Assembly: GCA_002471345.1 (NCBI GenBank)
Contig: DKPS01000111.1
Coordinates: forward strand, 41,645 to 105,644
Source: Saprospiraceae bacterium UBA7328
GTDB lineage: Bacteria; Bacteroidota; Bacteroidia; Chitinophagales; Saprospiraceae
Reading direction: 5' to 3'
DNA length: 64,000 nucleotides
Shown: piece by piece, positions 1 to 8,668 of the stretch
Position numbering within the stretch: position 1 is the first letter of the stretch
Layout: every line of letters begins with the position of its first letter
Notes under the pieces: generated by a model
Told to the model about the DNA's origin: nothing
The model's input: the letters and a program-made list of their open reading frames with translations, nothing else
Database searches by the model: none
Program-made: the position numbers and the translations under genes

Positions 1-1
1 A

Positions 2-55
2 CGTGAGATGTTACAACAACTTGAAAAGATTGTTTCTTCGCTCAACCGGTCTTAA
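2..55 (+). CDS. possible 3' end of a gene cut by the window edge
   Basis: A plus-strand frame is open from the first base and ends in TAA at 53-55, giving 17 codons with a Leu/Gln/Glu-rich, helix-like tail (MLQQLEKIVSSL). It points toward the convergent MscS gene. The fragment is too short to name, and chance openness cannot be excluded. Confidence 0.3.
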   Translation, partial: REMLQQLEKIVSSLNRS

Positions 56-129
56 TATTTACCACTAAATATAAAAGCTCCAACTCTTTCCAGCTGAGAC
101 CTTTAGTAAACTCTAACAAATACGTCTTG

Positions 130-954
130 TCAGTTTGATGATATCTGATGAATATCCATTTGTGGATATGGAATGCTGATTCCTTTCTTGTCAAATTCTT
201 TCTTTACATTCTCTAACATATAAAATTTAGCATCCCAGAAGTGTTCACTTTTACAAAACGGCCTTGTGGCTAAATTGACAGAACTGTCCGCTAATTCTTC
301 AACAACAACAACTTGGGCTGGATCATCCAAGATCCAAGGACATTGGTGTCCTACTTCAAGGATAATCATACGAGCTTTATCTATACTGTCATTATATCCT
401 ATTCCAAAAGTGAGCTCTACACCTGTAGTTCCTTGGCCAGAGATGTTTGTTATAGTATTACCTGTAACATTGCCATTAGCTACGATTATTCTTCTATTGT
501 CCAAAGTGACCAGTGTAGTATTAAAAGCATTGATAGCTTCAACGGTACCAAGATGACCGCCACCAATCTCTATTAAATCTCCTACCTTAAAAGGCTTAAA
601 AATCATAAGCATAACGCCACTAGCTGTGTGGCCGATTGATCCATTCAAAGCCATACCCACTCCTACCATAAGAGCTCCGAAAATGGCTACAAATGAGGTC
701 GTGCTGATACCAAACATCTGGGCAACAGATAAGAGAAGCATTATTTTCATCCCTATACTTGCTAGTGAAGACAAAAACTTAGTCAGTGTGATTTCCATTC
801 CAGTGCGACTAAGGGCGGCATTCAAAAACTTGGTTATTTTACCAATAATCCACAGTCCGATGATTAAAGCCAATATTGCACCTATGACTTGTGGTGCATA
901 TTGTACAGCCATATTAACTATTTGATCAATATAAGACGAGATGTCAGTATTCAT
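130..954 (-). CDS. small-conductance mechanosensitive channel (MscS family)
   Basis: Inner-membrane channel that opens under membrane tension and releases solutes during hypo-osmotic shock. The 274-residue protein has three predicted membrane helices (about residues 18-38, 62-82 and 86-115). The third is the Gly/Ala-rich pore helix typical of MscS (GALMVGVGMALNG). It is followed by the beta domain with the KPFKVGDLIEIGG motif and an alpha/beta C-terminal domain. The length is that of the compact E. coli-type MscS. A TTG eight codons upstream at 978 is also in frame, but the ATG at 954 fits family N-termini better. It stands alone, divergent from recX. Confidence 0.9.
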   Translation of the reverse strand: MNTDISSYIDQIVNMAVQYAPQVIGAILALIIGLWIIGKITKFLNAALSRTGMEITLTKFLSSLASIGMKIMLLLSVAQMFGISTTSFVAIFGALMVGVGMALNGSIGHTASGVMLMIFKPFKVGDLIEIGGGHLGTVEAINAFNTTLVTLDNRRIIVANGNVTGNTITNISGQGTTGVELTFGIGYNDSIDKARMIILEVGHQCPWILDDPAQVVVVEELADSSVNLATRPFCKSEHFWDAKFYMLENVKKEFDKKGISIPYPQMDIHQISSN

Positions 955-1027
955 TTGTTGTAGATTTGATTTAGTCAAATAATTTAAACTATCATTTTGA
1001 CAGTTAGGAGTAAGTTAAGTCACTTTT

Positions 1028-1477
1028 ATGAGTGTTAAAAAAGAAGCAGTTATAAAGATGCAGCGATACTGTGCCTATCAAGAGCGGTGTCACTCTGAAG
1101 TAAGAAATAAACTTATTGCCCTTAAGGTATATGGTGATGACTTAGAATATGTCATTACAGAACTTATAAAGGAGGATTTTTTAAATGAGCAGAGATATGC
1201 TGAGACCTACTCTGGAGGAAAGTTTAGAATTAAAAAATGGGGTAAACAAAAAATCAAAAAGAACCTGAAAGCAAAAATGGTGTCTGAATATTGCATCAAT
1301 AAAGGACTAGCAGTAATTGATGATGATGAATACTCAAAAACGCTAAATACTCTTATTAAAAAATATAGAAAAGAAAGGAAAAATAAAGATTGGACAAAAT
1401 TAGAAATGAATAAAAAGTGTATTCAATTCTGCCAAAACAAAGGATATGAATATTTTCAAATTAAGGAGTTTTTATGA
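1028..1477 (+). CDS. recX: regulatory protein RecX
   Basis: Predicted modulator of RecA: RecX proteins bind in the RecA filament groove and limit recombinase and coprotease activity in the cytoplasm. The 149-residue protein is basic and all-helical. It shows the RecX three-helix repeats, including an N-terminal [17 protein letters not shown] segment and the [23 protein letters not shown] core, where family members have the F-(I/L)-D/N-(D/E)-x-R-(Y/F)-A motif. recA is not in the window. The last 17 bases overlap the 3' end of the convergent fbp gene, so the two transcripts run into each other. Confidence 0.88.
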   Translation: MSVKKEAVIKMQRYCAYQERCHSEVRNKLIALKVYGDDLEYVITELIKEDFLNEQRYAETYSGGKFRIKKWGKQKIKKNLKAKMVSEYCINKGLAVIDDDEYSKTLNTLIKKYRKERKNKDWTKLEMNKKCIQFCQNKGYEYFQIKEFL

Positions 1478-2468
1478 AACCCATAGCCTCATCTATCATA
1501 TCCGCAGAACCAATGAACAATGGACATCTTTGGTGCAATTGTCTAGGTTGTATTTCTAATATTCTTTGATGAGCATCAGTTGCTTTTCCTCCAGCTTTTT
1601 CGATAAGAAGGGCCATTGGATTACATTCATAAAGCAGTCTTAATTTCCCCTCTGGTCTAAATGTTGTTCCTGGATAAAGATAGATTCCTCCTTTAATCAT
1701 ATTGCGATGAAAATCAGCAACCAATGATCCAATATATCTGCTAGAATATGGCCTTCCTGTACTCTGATCATCTTCTTTTACATACTTGATGTAATCCCTC
1801 ACTTTTTTATCAAAAAATGGATAGTTTCCTTCATTAATAGAATATATCTTTCCTGTTTTAGGTATTTGAAACCTAGGATGTGAAAGAAAAAACACTCCAG
1901 TAGAAGGATCATATGTATAGCCGTTAACATATTCTCCAGTAGTCATCACCATCATAGTAGAAGATCCATAAAGGACATATCCTGCGGCAATTTGACTCGT
2001 ACCCGGTCGTAAAAAATCTTCAAGTGTAGCTGAGGTGCCCTGAGGAGATTTGCGATGATATATAGAAAAAATAGTGCCGACAGATACATTTACATCAATG
2101 TTTGAAGAACCATCTAATGGATCAATGAGCACAACATATTTTCCATTTTTACTTTTCTCGGAATCGAAGGCAATGAAGGAATCTTCTTCTTCTGATGCAA
2201 CACCACACACCACCTCTCTCATTTCAAGGGCTTCAATGAAAATCCGATGTGCATAAATGTCAAGCTTTTGCTGATCTTCTCCTTGTACGTTTTGACTACC
2301 TACACTACCCATGATGTCTTCAACAAGGCCAGCTTTATTGATTTCAGCATTTACAACTTTAGCCGAAAGTCGCAGCGCACTAAGCAATGCACTGAGTTCT
2401 CCTGTAGCATATTTGTGTTCAGTTTGAGTCTGAATGATATGTTCTCCGAGAGTAATTATTCTATTCAA
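1461..2468 (-). CDS. fbp: class I fructose-1,6-bisphosphatase
   Basis: Hydrolyses fructose 1,6-bisphosphate to fructose 6-phosphate, the committed step of gluconeogenesis. The 335-residue length is normal for class I enzymes. The metal and phosphate site is clear: an acidic ASEEED stretch near residues 91-96 and the [19 protein letters not shown] signature from residue 116. The start codon is TTG at 2468; the [12 protein letters not shown]-terminus lines up with the start of the family, and the next Met is beyond residue 50. A TAnnTTTG element lies 27 bases upstream. It converges on recX with a 17-base overlap. Confidence 0.95.
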   Translation of the reverse strand: MNRIITLGEHIIQTQTEHKYATGELSALLSALRLSAKVVNAEINKAGLVEDIMGSVGSQNVQGEDQQKLDIYAHRIFIEALEMREVVCGVASEEEDSFIAFDSEKSKNGKYVVLIDPLDGSSNIDVNVSVGTIFSIYHRKSPQGTSATLEDFLRPGTSQIAAGYVLYGSSTMMVMTTGEYVNGYTYDPSTGVFFLSHPRFQIPKTGKIYSINEGNYPFFDKKVRDYIKYVKEDDQSTGRPYSSRYIGSLVADFHRNMIKGGIYLYPGTTFRPEGKLRLLYECNPMALLIEKAGGKATDAHQRILEIQPRQLHQRCPLFIGSADMIDEAMGFIKTP

Positions 2469-2494
2469 TAAAGATAATTTTGGATATTATCATG

Positions 2495-2502
2495 CAAAAA
2501 TA
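2495..2502 (-). promoter_or_regulatory. candidate Bacteroidota -7 element for fbp
   Basis: Read on the minus strand this is TATTTTTG, which matches the Bacteroidota -7 consensus TAnnTTTG. It lies 27 bases before the fbp TTG start. No clear -33 TTG box was seen at the usual spacing, so the call rests on one element and its position. Confidence 0.4.
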
Positions 2503-2577
2503 GAAAACATACTATTATCTACTTCTATAGAAAGAACATTATTCAGTGGTGAGTATATCTAAACTTTTGGATTTGAA

Positions 2578-4005
2578 TTATGAGATAATCACTTCTTCAC
2601 CTTCATAAGGAATTGCCACATTATCGAACCCTCTGTTGCCCAAATACTCTTGAAATTTTTGCTGGGTATCATGTTCACCATGGACCAAGAACAATTTTTT
2701 TAGATTTTCTTTTTGATTTTGAATGTTATTAAGCATTTCATTTCTGTCTCCATGTGCAGAAAATGAGGACATTGTCTCTATACTGGCCTTTACTTCTAGC
2801 ACATCACCAAATAACTTAAGCTCTGTAGCTCCATTCTTAAGTATAGAACCTGCCGTCTCAGGAGAGCAATAGCCCACAATAAGAAATGTGTTTTTTTCAT
2901 CTTCTAAATTGTGGTACATATGGTGCCTTATTCTTCCAGCATTCATCATCCCAGAAGCACTAATAATAACACAAGGGTCCTTAGATTCATTGAGCCATTT
3001 CGACTCATCTACAGTTCTAACATATTTCAAATTATTAAACCCAAAAGGATTCTTATCTATCAACATATATTCATTCAGAGCATCATCATAACACTCAGAG
3101 TGTATACCATAAATATCCGTTGCATTAACAGCTAGAGGGCTATCCACAAAGACTGGAACAGGGGGCAATCTCCCAGCAGTTGTTAATTTATCCATCAGAT
3201 AGACCAGCTCCTGAGTCCGACCAATACTGAAAGCAGGAATAATTAGTTTTCCTCTTTTTTCAATACATGTCTCCGTCAAAATTTTTAAAAATTTCTCAAC
3301 TTGCTCTGGTTTGTCCTCATGATCTTTATCTCCATACGTAGATTCACAAATGAGGTAATCTACTTCAGGTTGTGACTTTGGATCCCTCAAAATAGGTCTA
3401 TCAGGTCTCCCAATATCTCCAGTAAACCCAATAGTTCTTTTCCTATTTCCTTCTGTAATGCGCAGTGTTATGCTAGCAGACCCCAAAATATGCCCCTGGT
3501 CTCGATAAAATATTTCTACATCATCATGAATTTTATGCCATTGCTCGTAAGGATAACTTTTGAACAATTTCATTGTCTCTGCTACATCTTTACTTTCATA
3601 AAGTGGGACTCTATTCTTGAGAATTTTTCCTTTATTCTTTTTCTTTTTAGCCCGCTTCTTGATCATTCTTTTATTATACCATTCTACATCTCTCTCCTGT
3701 ATTTTGGCACTATCCAAAAGCATGATATTACACAAACTCCGTGTAGCATGGGTGGCATGGATACATCCATTAAATCCATCCCTTACGAGTTTTGGAACTC
3801 GTCCTGTATGATCAATATGTGCATGTGATAATAAAAGGCAATCCACAGATGCGGGATCAAAATGCCAGTTGTTATTTCTTTCCCAATTATCTCTACCTCC
3901 TTGAAACAACCCACAATCTAAGAGCATTCTGAATCCATTGTCCAGAGTGATCAAATGAGCACTTCCTGTTACATTCCTTGCCGCTCCACAAAACTTAATA
4001 TTCAT
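2578..4005 (-). CDS. MBL-fold beta-CASP hydrolase, probable RNA-processing nuclease
   Basis: Predicted zinc-dependent ribonuclease of the CPSF73-like / YsH1-like group. The 475-residue protein opens with a metallo-beta-lactamase fold holding the HAHIDH motif at residues 61-66. A beta-CASP domain follows (PAFSIGRTQELVYLMDKL, then ISASGMMNAGRIRHH). The C-terminus carries the RMMBL part (SSFSAHGDRNEML, VHGEHDTQQKF) with the late metal ligands. A lysine-rich insert near residues 111-127 (KKRAKKKKNKGK) may contact RNA. The family is well established as RNA-acting, but the substrate in Bacteroidota is not visible here. It follows the M16 peptidase by 15 bases on the same strand and is probably co-transcribed. 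Confidence 0.9.
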   Translation of the reverse strand: MNIKFCGAARNVTGSAHLITLDNGFRMLLDCGLFQGGRDNWERNNNWHFDPASVDCLLLSHAHIDHTGRVPKLVRDGFNGCIHATHATRSLCNIMLLDSAKIQERDVEWYNKRMIKKRAKKKKNKGKILKNRVPLYESKDVAETMKLFKSYPYEQWHKIHDDVEIFYRDQGHILGSASITLRITEGNRKRTIGFTGDIGRPDRPILRDPKSQPEVDYLICESTYGDKDHEDKPEQVEKFLKILTETCIEKRGKLIIPAFSIGRTQELVYLMDKLTTAGRLPPVPVFVDSPLAVNATDIYGIHSECYDDALNEYMLIDKNPFGFNNLKYVRTVDESKWLNESKDPCVIISASGMMNAGRIRHHMYHNLEDEKNTFLIVGYCSPETAGSILKNGATELKLFGDVLEVKASIETMSSFSAHGDRNEMLNNIQNQKENLKKLFLVHGEHDTQQKFQEYLGNRGFDNVAIPYEGEEVIIS

Positions 4006-4020
4006 AATTTATTTTTCTTG

Positions 4021-5262
4021 TCAATTGTCTGATGGGAGATAGATCAATTCATTTAACCTCTCTTCAACAAGTATTTCATTTGCGACATTGATCACATCGT
4101 CCTTGCTTATTTTGCTATACATCTCTATTTGTTCATTGACTAAGTCCACATTGCCTAAAGCCTCAAAATAAGACAAAATCATAGCCTTATTAAGAATGTC
4201 CAAATTAGAAAGAATAATCTCTGTAGTGAGCTTGTTCTTAAGTTTAATAAGTTCTCTTTCTGTGACCTTTCCGTTCTTTATAATATCAATTTGTTGCCAA
4301 ATTAGATTTTTAGCCTTTTCCATATCTACATCGGGCATTGGTTTACCTTCTATGATGAACAATCCAGGGTCAAATGTCCCAGAGATATATGCATTTATAC
4401 TGGAAAAGAATTGAGATTTTTTAACTAGGTTTTGATAAAGTTTACTGGATTTACCGGAAGCTAATAAATCTGAGAGAAGATCACATATATAAAACTTAGG
4501 GTCTAATCTATCCGGCATAGGGAATGCTAGGTATACAGATCTAACTGGCACATCTGCACTAACTTCTTTTTGCCTTTTTTCTTTTTGGACAGGTTCCGGA
4601 GAAAGTCTGTCCCATTTTGATGAAGAGCTATCTATTTCTGCAAACCACTTATTTGCAAGCACTTTCATTTCGTCATGACCTAGTGGGGATGCAATTGAAA
4701 GAACTGCATTATGAGGAGTATAATACTTTTGATAAAATTGACTCACATCTTCTATTTTAGCCTGATCTATATGTTCTGGCACTTTTCCAATTGTAGGCCA
4801 ATTGTATGGGTGATTTTGGTAGCACATTGAAGATATATGATGCCATGCATCACCATATGGTGTATTTAAACACACCTCCTTGAACTCTTCAACTACCACT
4901 TTTCTTTGTACATCAAGGCTTTTTTTACTGATAATAAGATTTGCCATTCTATCAGCTTCTACCCATAGTGCAGATTCGATATTCTCTACTGGTAACACTT
5001 CATAATAATTGGTGTAATCACTGTTAGTAAAGGCATTATTCTCTCCTCCAGCTATTTGGATTATTTCATCAAAATCACCTACATTTTCTGACCCTCCAAA
5101 CATTAAATGTTCAAAAAGGTGAGCAAATCCTGTATTATCTGAAGATTCGTTTCGTGAGCCTACTTTGTAAAGTACATTTACAGCCGCCATAGGCGTGGTA
5201 GTATCCTGATGAGTGAGAACTGTAAGGCCATTCTTTAATACAATTTTTTCAAAATCTATCAT
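4021..5262 (-). CDS. M16 family zinc peptidase (insulinase-like)
   Basis: Predicted metallopeptidase related to processing peptidases and pitrilysin. The inverted zinc motif HLFEH is at residues 48-52, with the further Glu ligand in the VVVEEFKEV stretch near residue 125. The 413-residue length is one M16 core (active N-half plus inactive C-half), as in the short bacterial members that act as dimers. No signal peptide is visible, which points to the cytoplasm. Paired M16 genes are common, but here the neighbour is the beta-CASP hydrolase, so any partner is elsewhere. The substrate is unknown. Confidence 0.9.
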   Translation of the reverse strand: MIDFEKIVLKNGLTVLTHQDTTTPMAAVNVLYKVGSRNESSDNTGFAHLFEHLMFGGSENVGDFDEIIQIAGGENNAFTNSDYTNYYEVLPVENIESALWVEADRMANLIISKKSLDVQRKVVVEEFKEVCLNTPYGDAWHHISSMCYQNHPYNWPTIGKVPEHIDQAKIEDVSQFYQKYYTPHNAVLSIASPLGHDEMKVLANKWFAEIDSSSSKWDRLSPEPVQKEKRQKEVSADVPVRSVYLAFPMPDRLDPKFYICDLLSDLLASGKSSKLYQNLVKKSQFFSSINAYISGTFDPGLFIIEGKPMPDVDMEKAKNLIWQQIDIIKNGKVTERELIKLKNKLTTEIILSNLDILNKAMILSYFEALGNVDLVNEQIEMYSKISKDDVINVANEILVEERLNELIYLPSDN

Positions 5263-5630
5263 TCACTTTCTATTGTCATACATGACATTCAATCAATCAA
5301 TATGCGAAAATGACAATTTTATAATTATTATTTATTGTCCACTAAGAAAGAGAGTGGAAATGGTGGGAATTTTTAGTTTAGGGCATAAAAAAAGCACCTT
5401 ATATTGGTATTAATGAGGTGCTTTTACTTGGTATAGTAGGGTAAAACTAATTTTAAATCATCTCGACTTTTCGAGAATTTAAACTTGGTATATTTTAGGA
5501 TAATAATTTTTTTTTGTACCTAAATACACCATAAAGACAATCATCTTTCCATTTACCCCTATAAAATCTTGAATTTTTTTGAAAAAAGTTTCTTTTACTA
5601 TAAGCCTTTCGGATTTTATATCTCTTATTA
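5263..5630. other. non-coding gap with terminator
   Basis: This 368-base AT-rich interval lies between the saccharopine-dehydrogenase-like stop and the M16 start. It contains one strong terminator (5390-5425, minus strand) and a small hairpin with arms TCTCG/CGAGA near 5462-5476. The M16 promoter is presumably in the lower part, but no convincing TAnnTTTG element was found. No coding frame could be supported. Confidence 0.6.
5390..5425 (-). terminator. intrinsic terminator of the saccharopine-dehydrogenase-like gene
   Basis: A perfect 10-bp stem (AAAAGCACCT at 5390-5399 pairing with 5416-5425) and a 16-base loop. On the minus strand the stem runs into a continuous T tract, as expected for a terminator of the leftward gene ending at 5631. 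Confidence 0.8.
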
Positions 5631-6701
5631 CTAACTATCCGAATTCAAATAAAGGCTACCACTTTCTGTTTTCATAAAAGTATCAAAGGCAATCTCCTCT
5701 TGTTTTATAAAACCTTTGTTTGGAAGACTTCCATTATTGACCATTTCAACTACAGCTGCAATAGAGGCAGCAGTGGTCCATGAGATAGCCCTCCATTCTT
5801 TACCACCAATTTGCAATGGAGAAAAAGCTTTAAAATATTCACTCCTCAAAAGTTTTTTGTCTTGCCAACCCTCTACCACAGCATAAACATATACTACATC
5901 CTCTTTCACTGGTGGTTTCGCGTTTTCTAAAATTTTGGTGAGCTGTTCTTTATTTTCTTTTAATATTAACTCTTGAATTAAGAATTTCATTAGTTTACCA
6001 TGTCCTGGATATCTTATAGTCTTATAGTTGAGTGTATCCACCTTTCCTTCATATGTCTCACACATAGTTCCTAATCCTCCAGATGTAGTAAATGCTTCAA
6101 ACTCACGACCGCCAATGTTGATATATTCAAAACCATCCAACGAGCTTACCATCTTCCGCTTACCATTTTGAATTGCTTCAGCATCATTAATATATTCATT
6201 AATTACACCAGCAGGAGACCAGGTGAATGAATAAGCTAATAATCCATTGGGATATTTAGGCAATGCACCAACTCTTAACTCAATATCCCTCACTTTCGTA
6301 AATTCATTGGCAAGATGTGCTCCTATGATACCAATGAATCCTGGAGCAAGACCACATTGAGGAGCCATTACTGTTCGGGACGTTTTACTCAATTCCCGAA
6401 TATAATTTGTGGTTTCGACATCTTCTGTAAGGTCAAAATAATGCAGCCCTTCGTCATGAGCTATTTTTGCAATAGGCTTATTTAAAAAGTATGGTAATGC
6501 GGAAACAACAGAATCATACTTAGACATCAAGCCTTTCATAAATTCTATGTCGCTTACATCTCCTAATATTACTTCAAAAGGAAGGTCATAATTGTAATGT
6601 GGTTTTTTCTGATCTAGTCCTGTTACCATAAACTTTTTACTCAATAAAACACCAACTAGGCTACCTACTTTTCCTAGTCCTAATACGAGAATTTTTTTCA
6701 T
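5631..6701 (-). CDS. saccharopine dehydrogenase-like NAD(P)-binding oxidoreductase
   Basis: Member of the saccharopine dehydrogenase / homospermidine-synthase-like family. It has an N-terminal Rossmann fold (MKKILVLGLGKVGSLVG, with GxGxxG-like spacing) and a C-terminal catalytic domain. The sequence PQCGLAPGFIGIIGAHL and the later AISWTTAASIAAVVEMV are typical of the lysine-pathway branch, which suggests lysine degradation or a related amino-acid oxidoreductase. The frame is open up to 6815, but ATG 6701 starts exactly at the Rossmann strand and gives a 356-residue protein. The 113 bases upstream are shared with the divergent recQ. The exact substrate is uncertain. Confidence 0.85.
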   Translation of the reverse strand: MKKILVLGLGKVGSLVGVLLSKKFMVTGLDQKKPHYNYDLPFEVILGDVSDIEFMKGLMSKYDSVVSALPYFLNKPIAKIAHDEGLHYFDLTEDVETTNYIRELSKTSRTVMAPQCGLAPGFIGIIGAHLANEFTKVRDIELRVGALPKYPNGLLAYSFTWSPAGVINEYINDAEAIQNGKRKMVSSLDGFEYINIGGREFEAFTTSGGLGTMCETYEGKVDTLNYKTIRYPGHGKLMKFLIQELILKENKEQLTKILENAKPPVKEDVVYVYAVVEGWQDKKLLRSEYFKAFSPLQIGGKEWRAISWTTAASIAAVVEMVNNGSLPNKGFIKQEEIAFDTFMKTESGSLYLNSDS

Positions 6702-6814
6702 CAATTTATTTTGTAATTCAAGTTCAAGGTATGAAAAGAACCATGATCGTAGTTCATAATTCTGAATAAGATGAATCCAGTTTTTATATTGAGGCTTCAT
6801 ATAGAAAAAACTCA

Positions 6815-8620
6815 TTGATCAAAAACGCAATCCACCAAATTCTTAAAGACAAATTCGGGTATGATAGATTTCGACCTCTTCAAGAAGAAGCCATTACTGC
6901 GGTATTAGAAGGACATGATACTTTACTTGTATTGCCAACAGGTGGCGGCAAATCTATTTGCTTTCAAGTCCCCGCATTAGTCAAAGAAGGCATTAGCATT
7001 GTAGTCTCTCCTCTTATAGCCTTGATGGATGATCAGGTTATAAGTCTTCGAGAAAATGGAATAAATGCTTATGCCATCCATAGTAATGTTTCATCTCATG
7101 AGCAAAATTTGATTTATTCAAAGATCTCATCTGACAGCGCATCTATCCTTTACATGGCCCCTGAGCGTCTTTTGACTGAAAATATGCTTCGATATTTAGA
7201 TACAATGAATGTAAGTCTAATTGCAATTGACGAAGCACATTGTGTGTCCGTATGGGGGAATGACTTTAGGCCAGAATATGAGAAATTGAGAATCTTAAAA
7301 GAAAGGTTTCCTAAGGTTCCAACAATCGCTCTTACTGCAACAGCGGATAGTGCTACTCAAAAGGATATAATAGAGAAACTAGCACTTACTGAACCGAAGC
7401 ATCTTTTAGGAAGTTTTGAAAGAAAAAACATAACAATTTCAGCTCTCCCGGGAACTGATAGAATTAAAGAAATAAGGAAGTTCATCTATAATTATAAAGA
7501 CGAAGCAGGTATCATATATTGTCTGAGTCGCAAAGCATGTGAATCAGTAGCAGATAGCCTCCAAAGTTTTGGATTAGAAGCGGCTTATTATCATGCAGGT
7601 ATGAGTGGTGATGAAAGAAAATTTGTACATAACAATTTCCTCTATGACAAAATTAAAATAGTATGTGCAACTATTGCTTTTGGCATGGGCATCGATAAAT
7701 CGAACATCAGATGGGTCATACATTATAATATGCCTAAAAACTTAGAAGGATATTATCAAGAGATAGGAAGATCAGGGCGCGATGGAGAACCGGCAGAATC
7801 TTTACTCTTCAGCAGCTATGCTGACGTTGTAAAATTGAGATCATTCATAGATGGCAGCGAAGCAAGTGAACAATTTAAGATAGTTCAATCCCAAAAACTC
7901 AATAGAATGTGGGAGTTTGCGAATGCCTCTAATTGTCGGACAAACATGATATTAAATTATTTTGGTGAGTTTAGATCTGAAGCTTGTGGACATTGTGACA
8001 ACTGTCTTAATCCTGCTGAAATGATAGATGGAAAAGTTATAGCTCAAAAAGCTATGTCTGCTATTTATAGATCTCAGGAAAGATTGACAGTACGTAATCT
8101 TATTGATGTTTTGAGAGGTTCAGATAGATCAGAAATCAAAAAGTGGGGGTGGGACAGAATAAAAACCTTCGGTGCAGGAAAGGATTTGTCCCCCGAAGAC
8201 TGGAGAGCATACATTACCCAGCTAGTCAATATGGGTTACATAGAGATAGATTATTTGAATTATTCTAAACTTAAATTAACCAAGCTTTCAAAGGGAGTTC
8301 TTTTTGGAGATGAAGGTCTTTCTTTAGCAAAATTTATTTGGCAAGAAAAAAAGAGAACAAACAAAAAAGAACCTGTTCAAAAAATTACGGAATACGATAT
8401 ATACTTGTTTAGAGAATTGAAAAAAGTAAGAGCAGAAATCGCATCTAGTCGAGGCGTTCCTGCATATATAATATTTGGAGATGCGAGTCTCAGAGAAATG
8501 GCTCATTATAAACCAAAGTCACTTGTCGAATTCTCAAATATCAAAGGTGTAGGAGAGTATAAATTAACTGAATTTGGGAGCTATTTTGTAGATAAGATTA
8601 AGGAAGATGAAAACCAATAA
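6815..8620 (+). CDS. recQ: ATP-dependent DNA helicase RecQ
   Basis: 3'-5' superfamily 2 DNA helicase for recombination and repair. Seen in order: Walker A PTGGGKS (residues 41-47), DEAH box (139-142), helicase motif VI (YYQEIGRSGRDGEPA), a zinc-binding RQC part ending CGHCDNC, a winged-helix region, and a C-terminal HRDC domain (residues about 525-595, ending in a KGVGEYKL-type hairpin). The aromatic-rich loop after DEAH reads CVSVWGNDFRPEY, whereas the best-studied enzymes have SQWGHDFRP. The start is TTG at 6815, because no in-frame ATG precedes the family N-terminus. The 601-residue length is normal. Confidence 0.95.
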   Translation: MIKNAIHQILKDKFGYDRFRPLQEEAITAVLEGHDTLLVLPTGGGKSICFQVPALVKEGISIVVSPLIALMDDQVISLRENGINAYAIHSNVSSHEQNLIYSKISSDSASILYMAPERLLTENMLRYLDTMNVSLIAIDEAHCVSVWGNDFRPEYEKLRILKERFPKVPTIALTATADSATQKDIIEKLALTEPKHLLGSFERKNITISALPGTDRIKEIRKFIYNYKDEAGIIYCLSRKACESVADSLQSFGLEAAYYHAGMSGDERKFVHNNFLYDKIKIVCATIAFGMGIDKSNIRWVIHYNMPKNLEGYYQEIGRSGRDGEPAESLLFSSYADVVKLRSFIDGSEASEQFKIVQSQKLNRMWEFANASNCRTNMILNYFGEFRSEACGHCDNCLNPAEMIDGKVIAQKAMSAIYRSQERLTVRNLIDVLRGSDRSEIKKWGWDRIKTFGAGKDLSPEDWRAYITQLVNMGYIEIDYLNYSKLKLTKLSKGVLFGDEGLSLAKFIWQEKKRTNKKEPVQKITEYDIYLFRELKKVRAEIASSRGVPAYIIFGDASLREMAHYKPKSLVEFSNIKGVGEYKLTEFGSYFVDKIKEDENQ

Positions 8621-8668
8621 CACTTTACTCCTTTTACAATAACTTTGAAACCATAATCTATATCCTCT

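Noticed and set aside
5426..5630. Short coding-like piece on the minus strand (GKWKDDCLYGVFRYKKK)
   Set aside because: The frame is open for only about 20 codons in AT-rich sequence, with no family match and no start.
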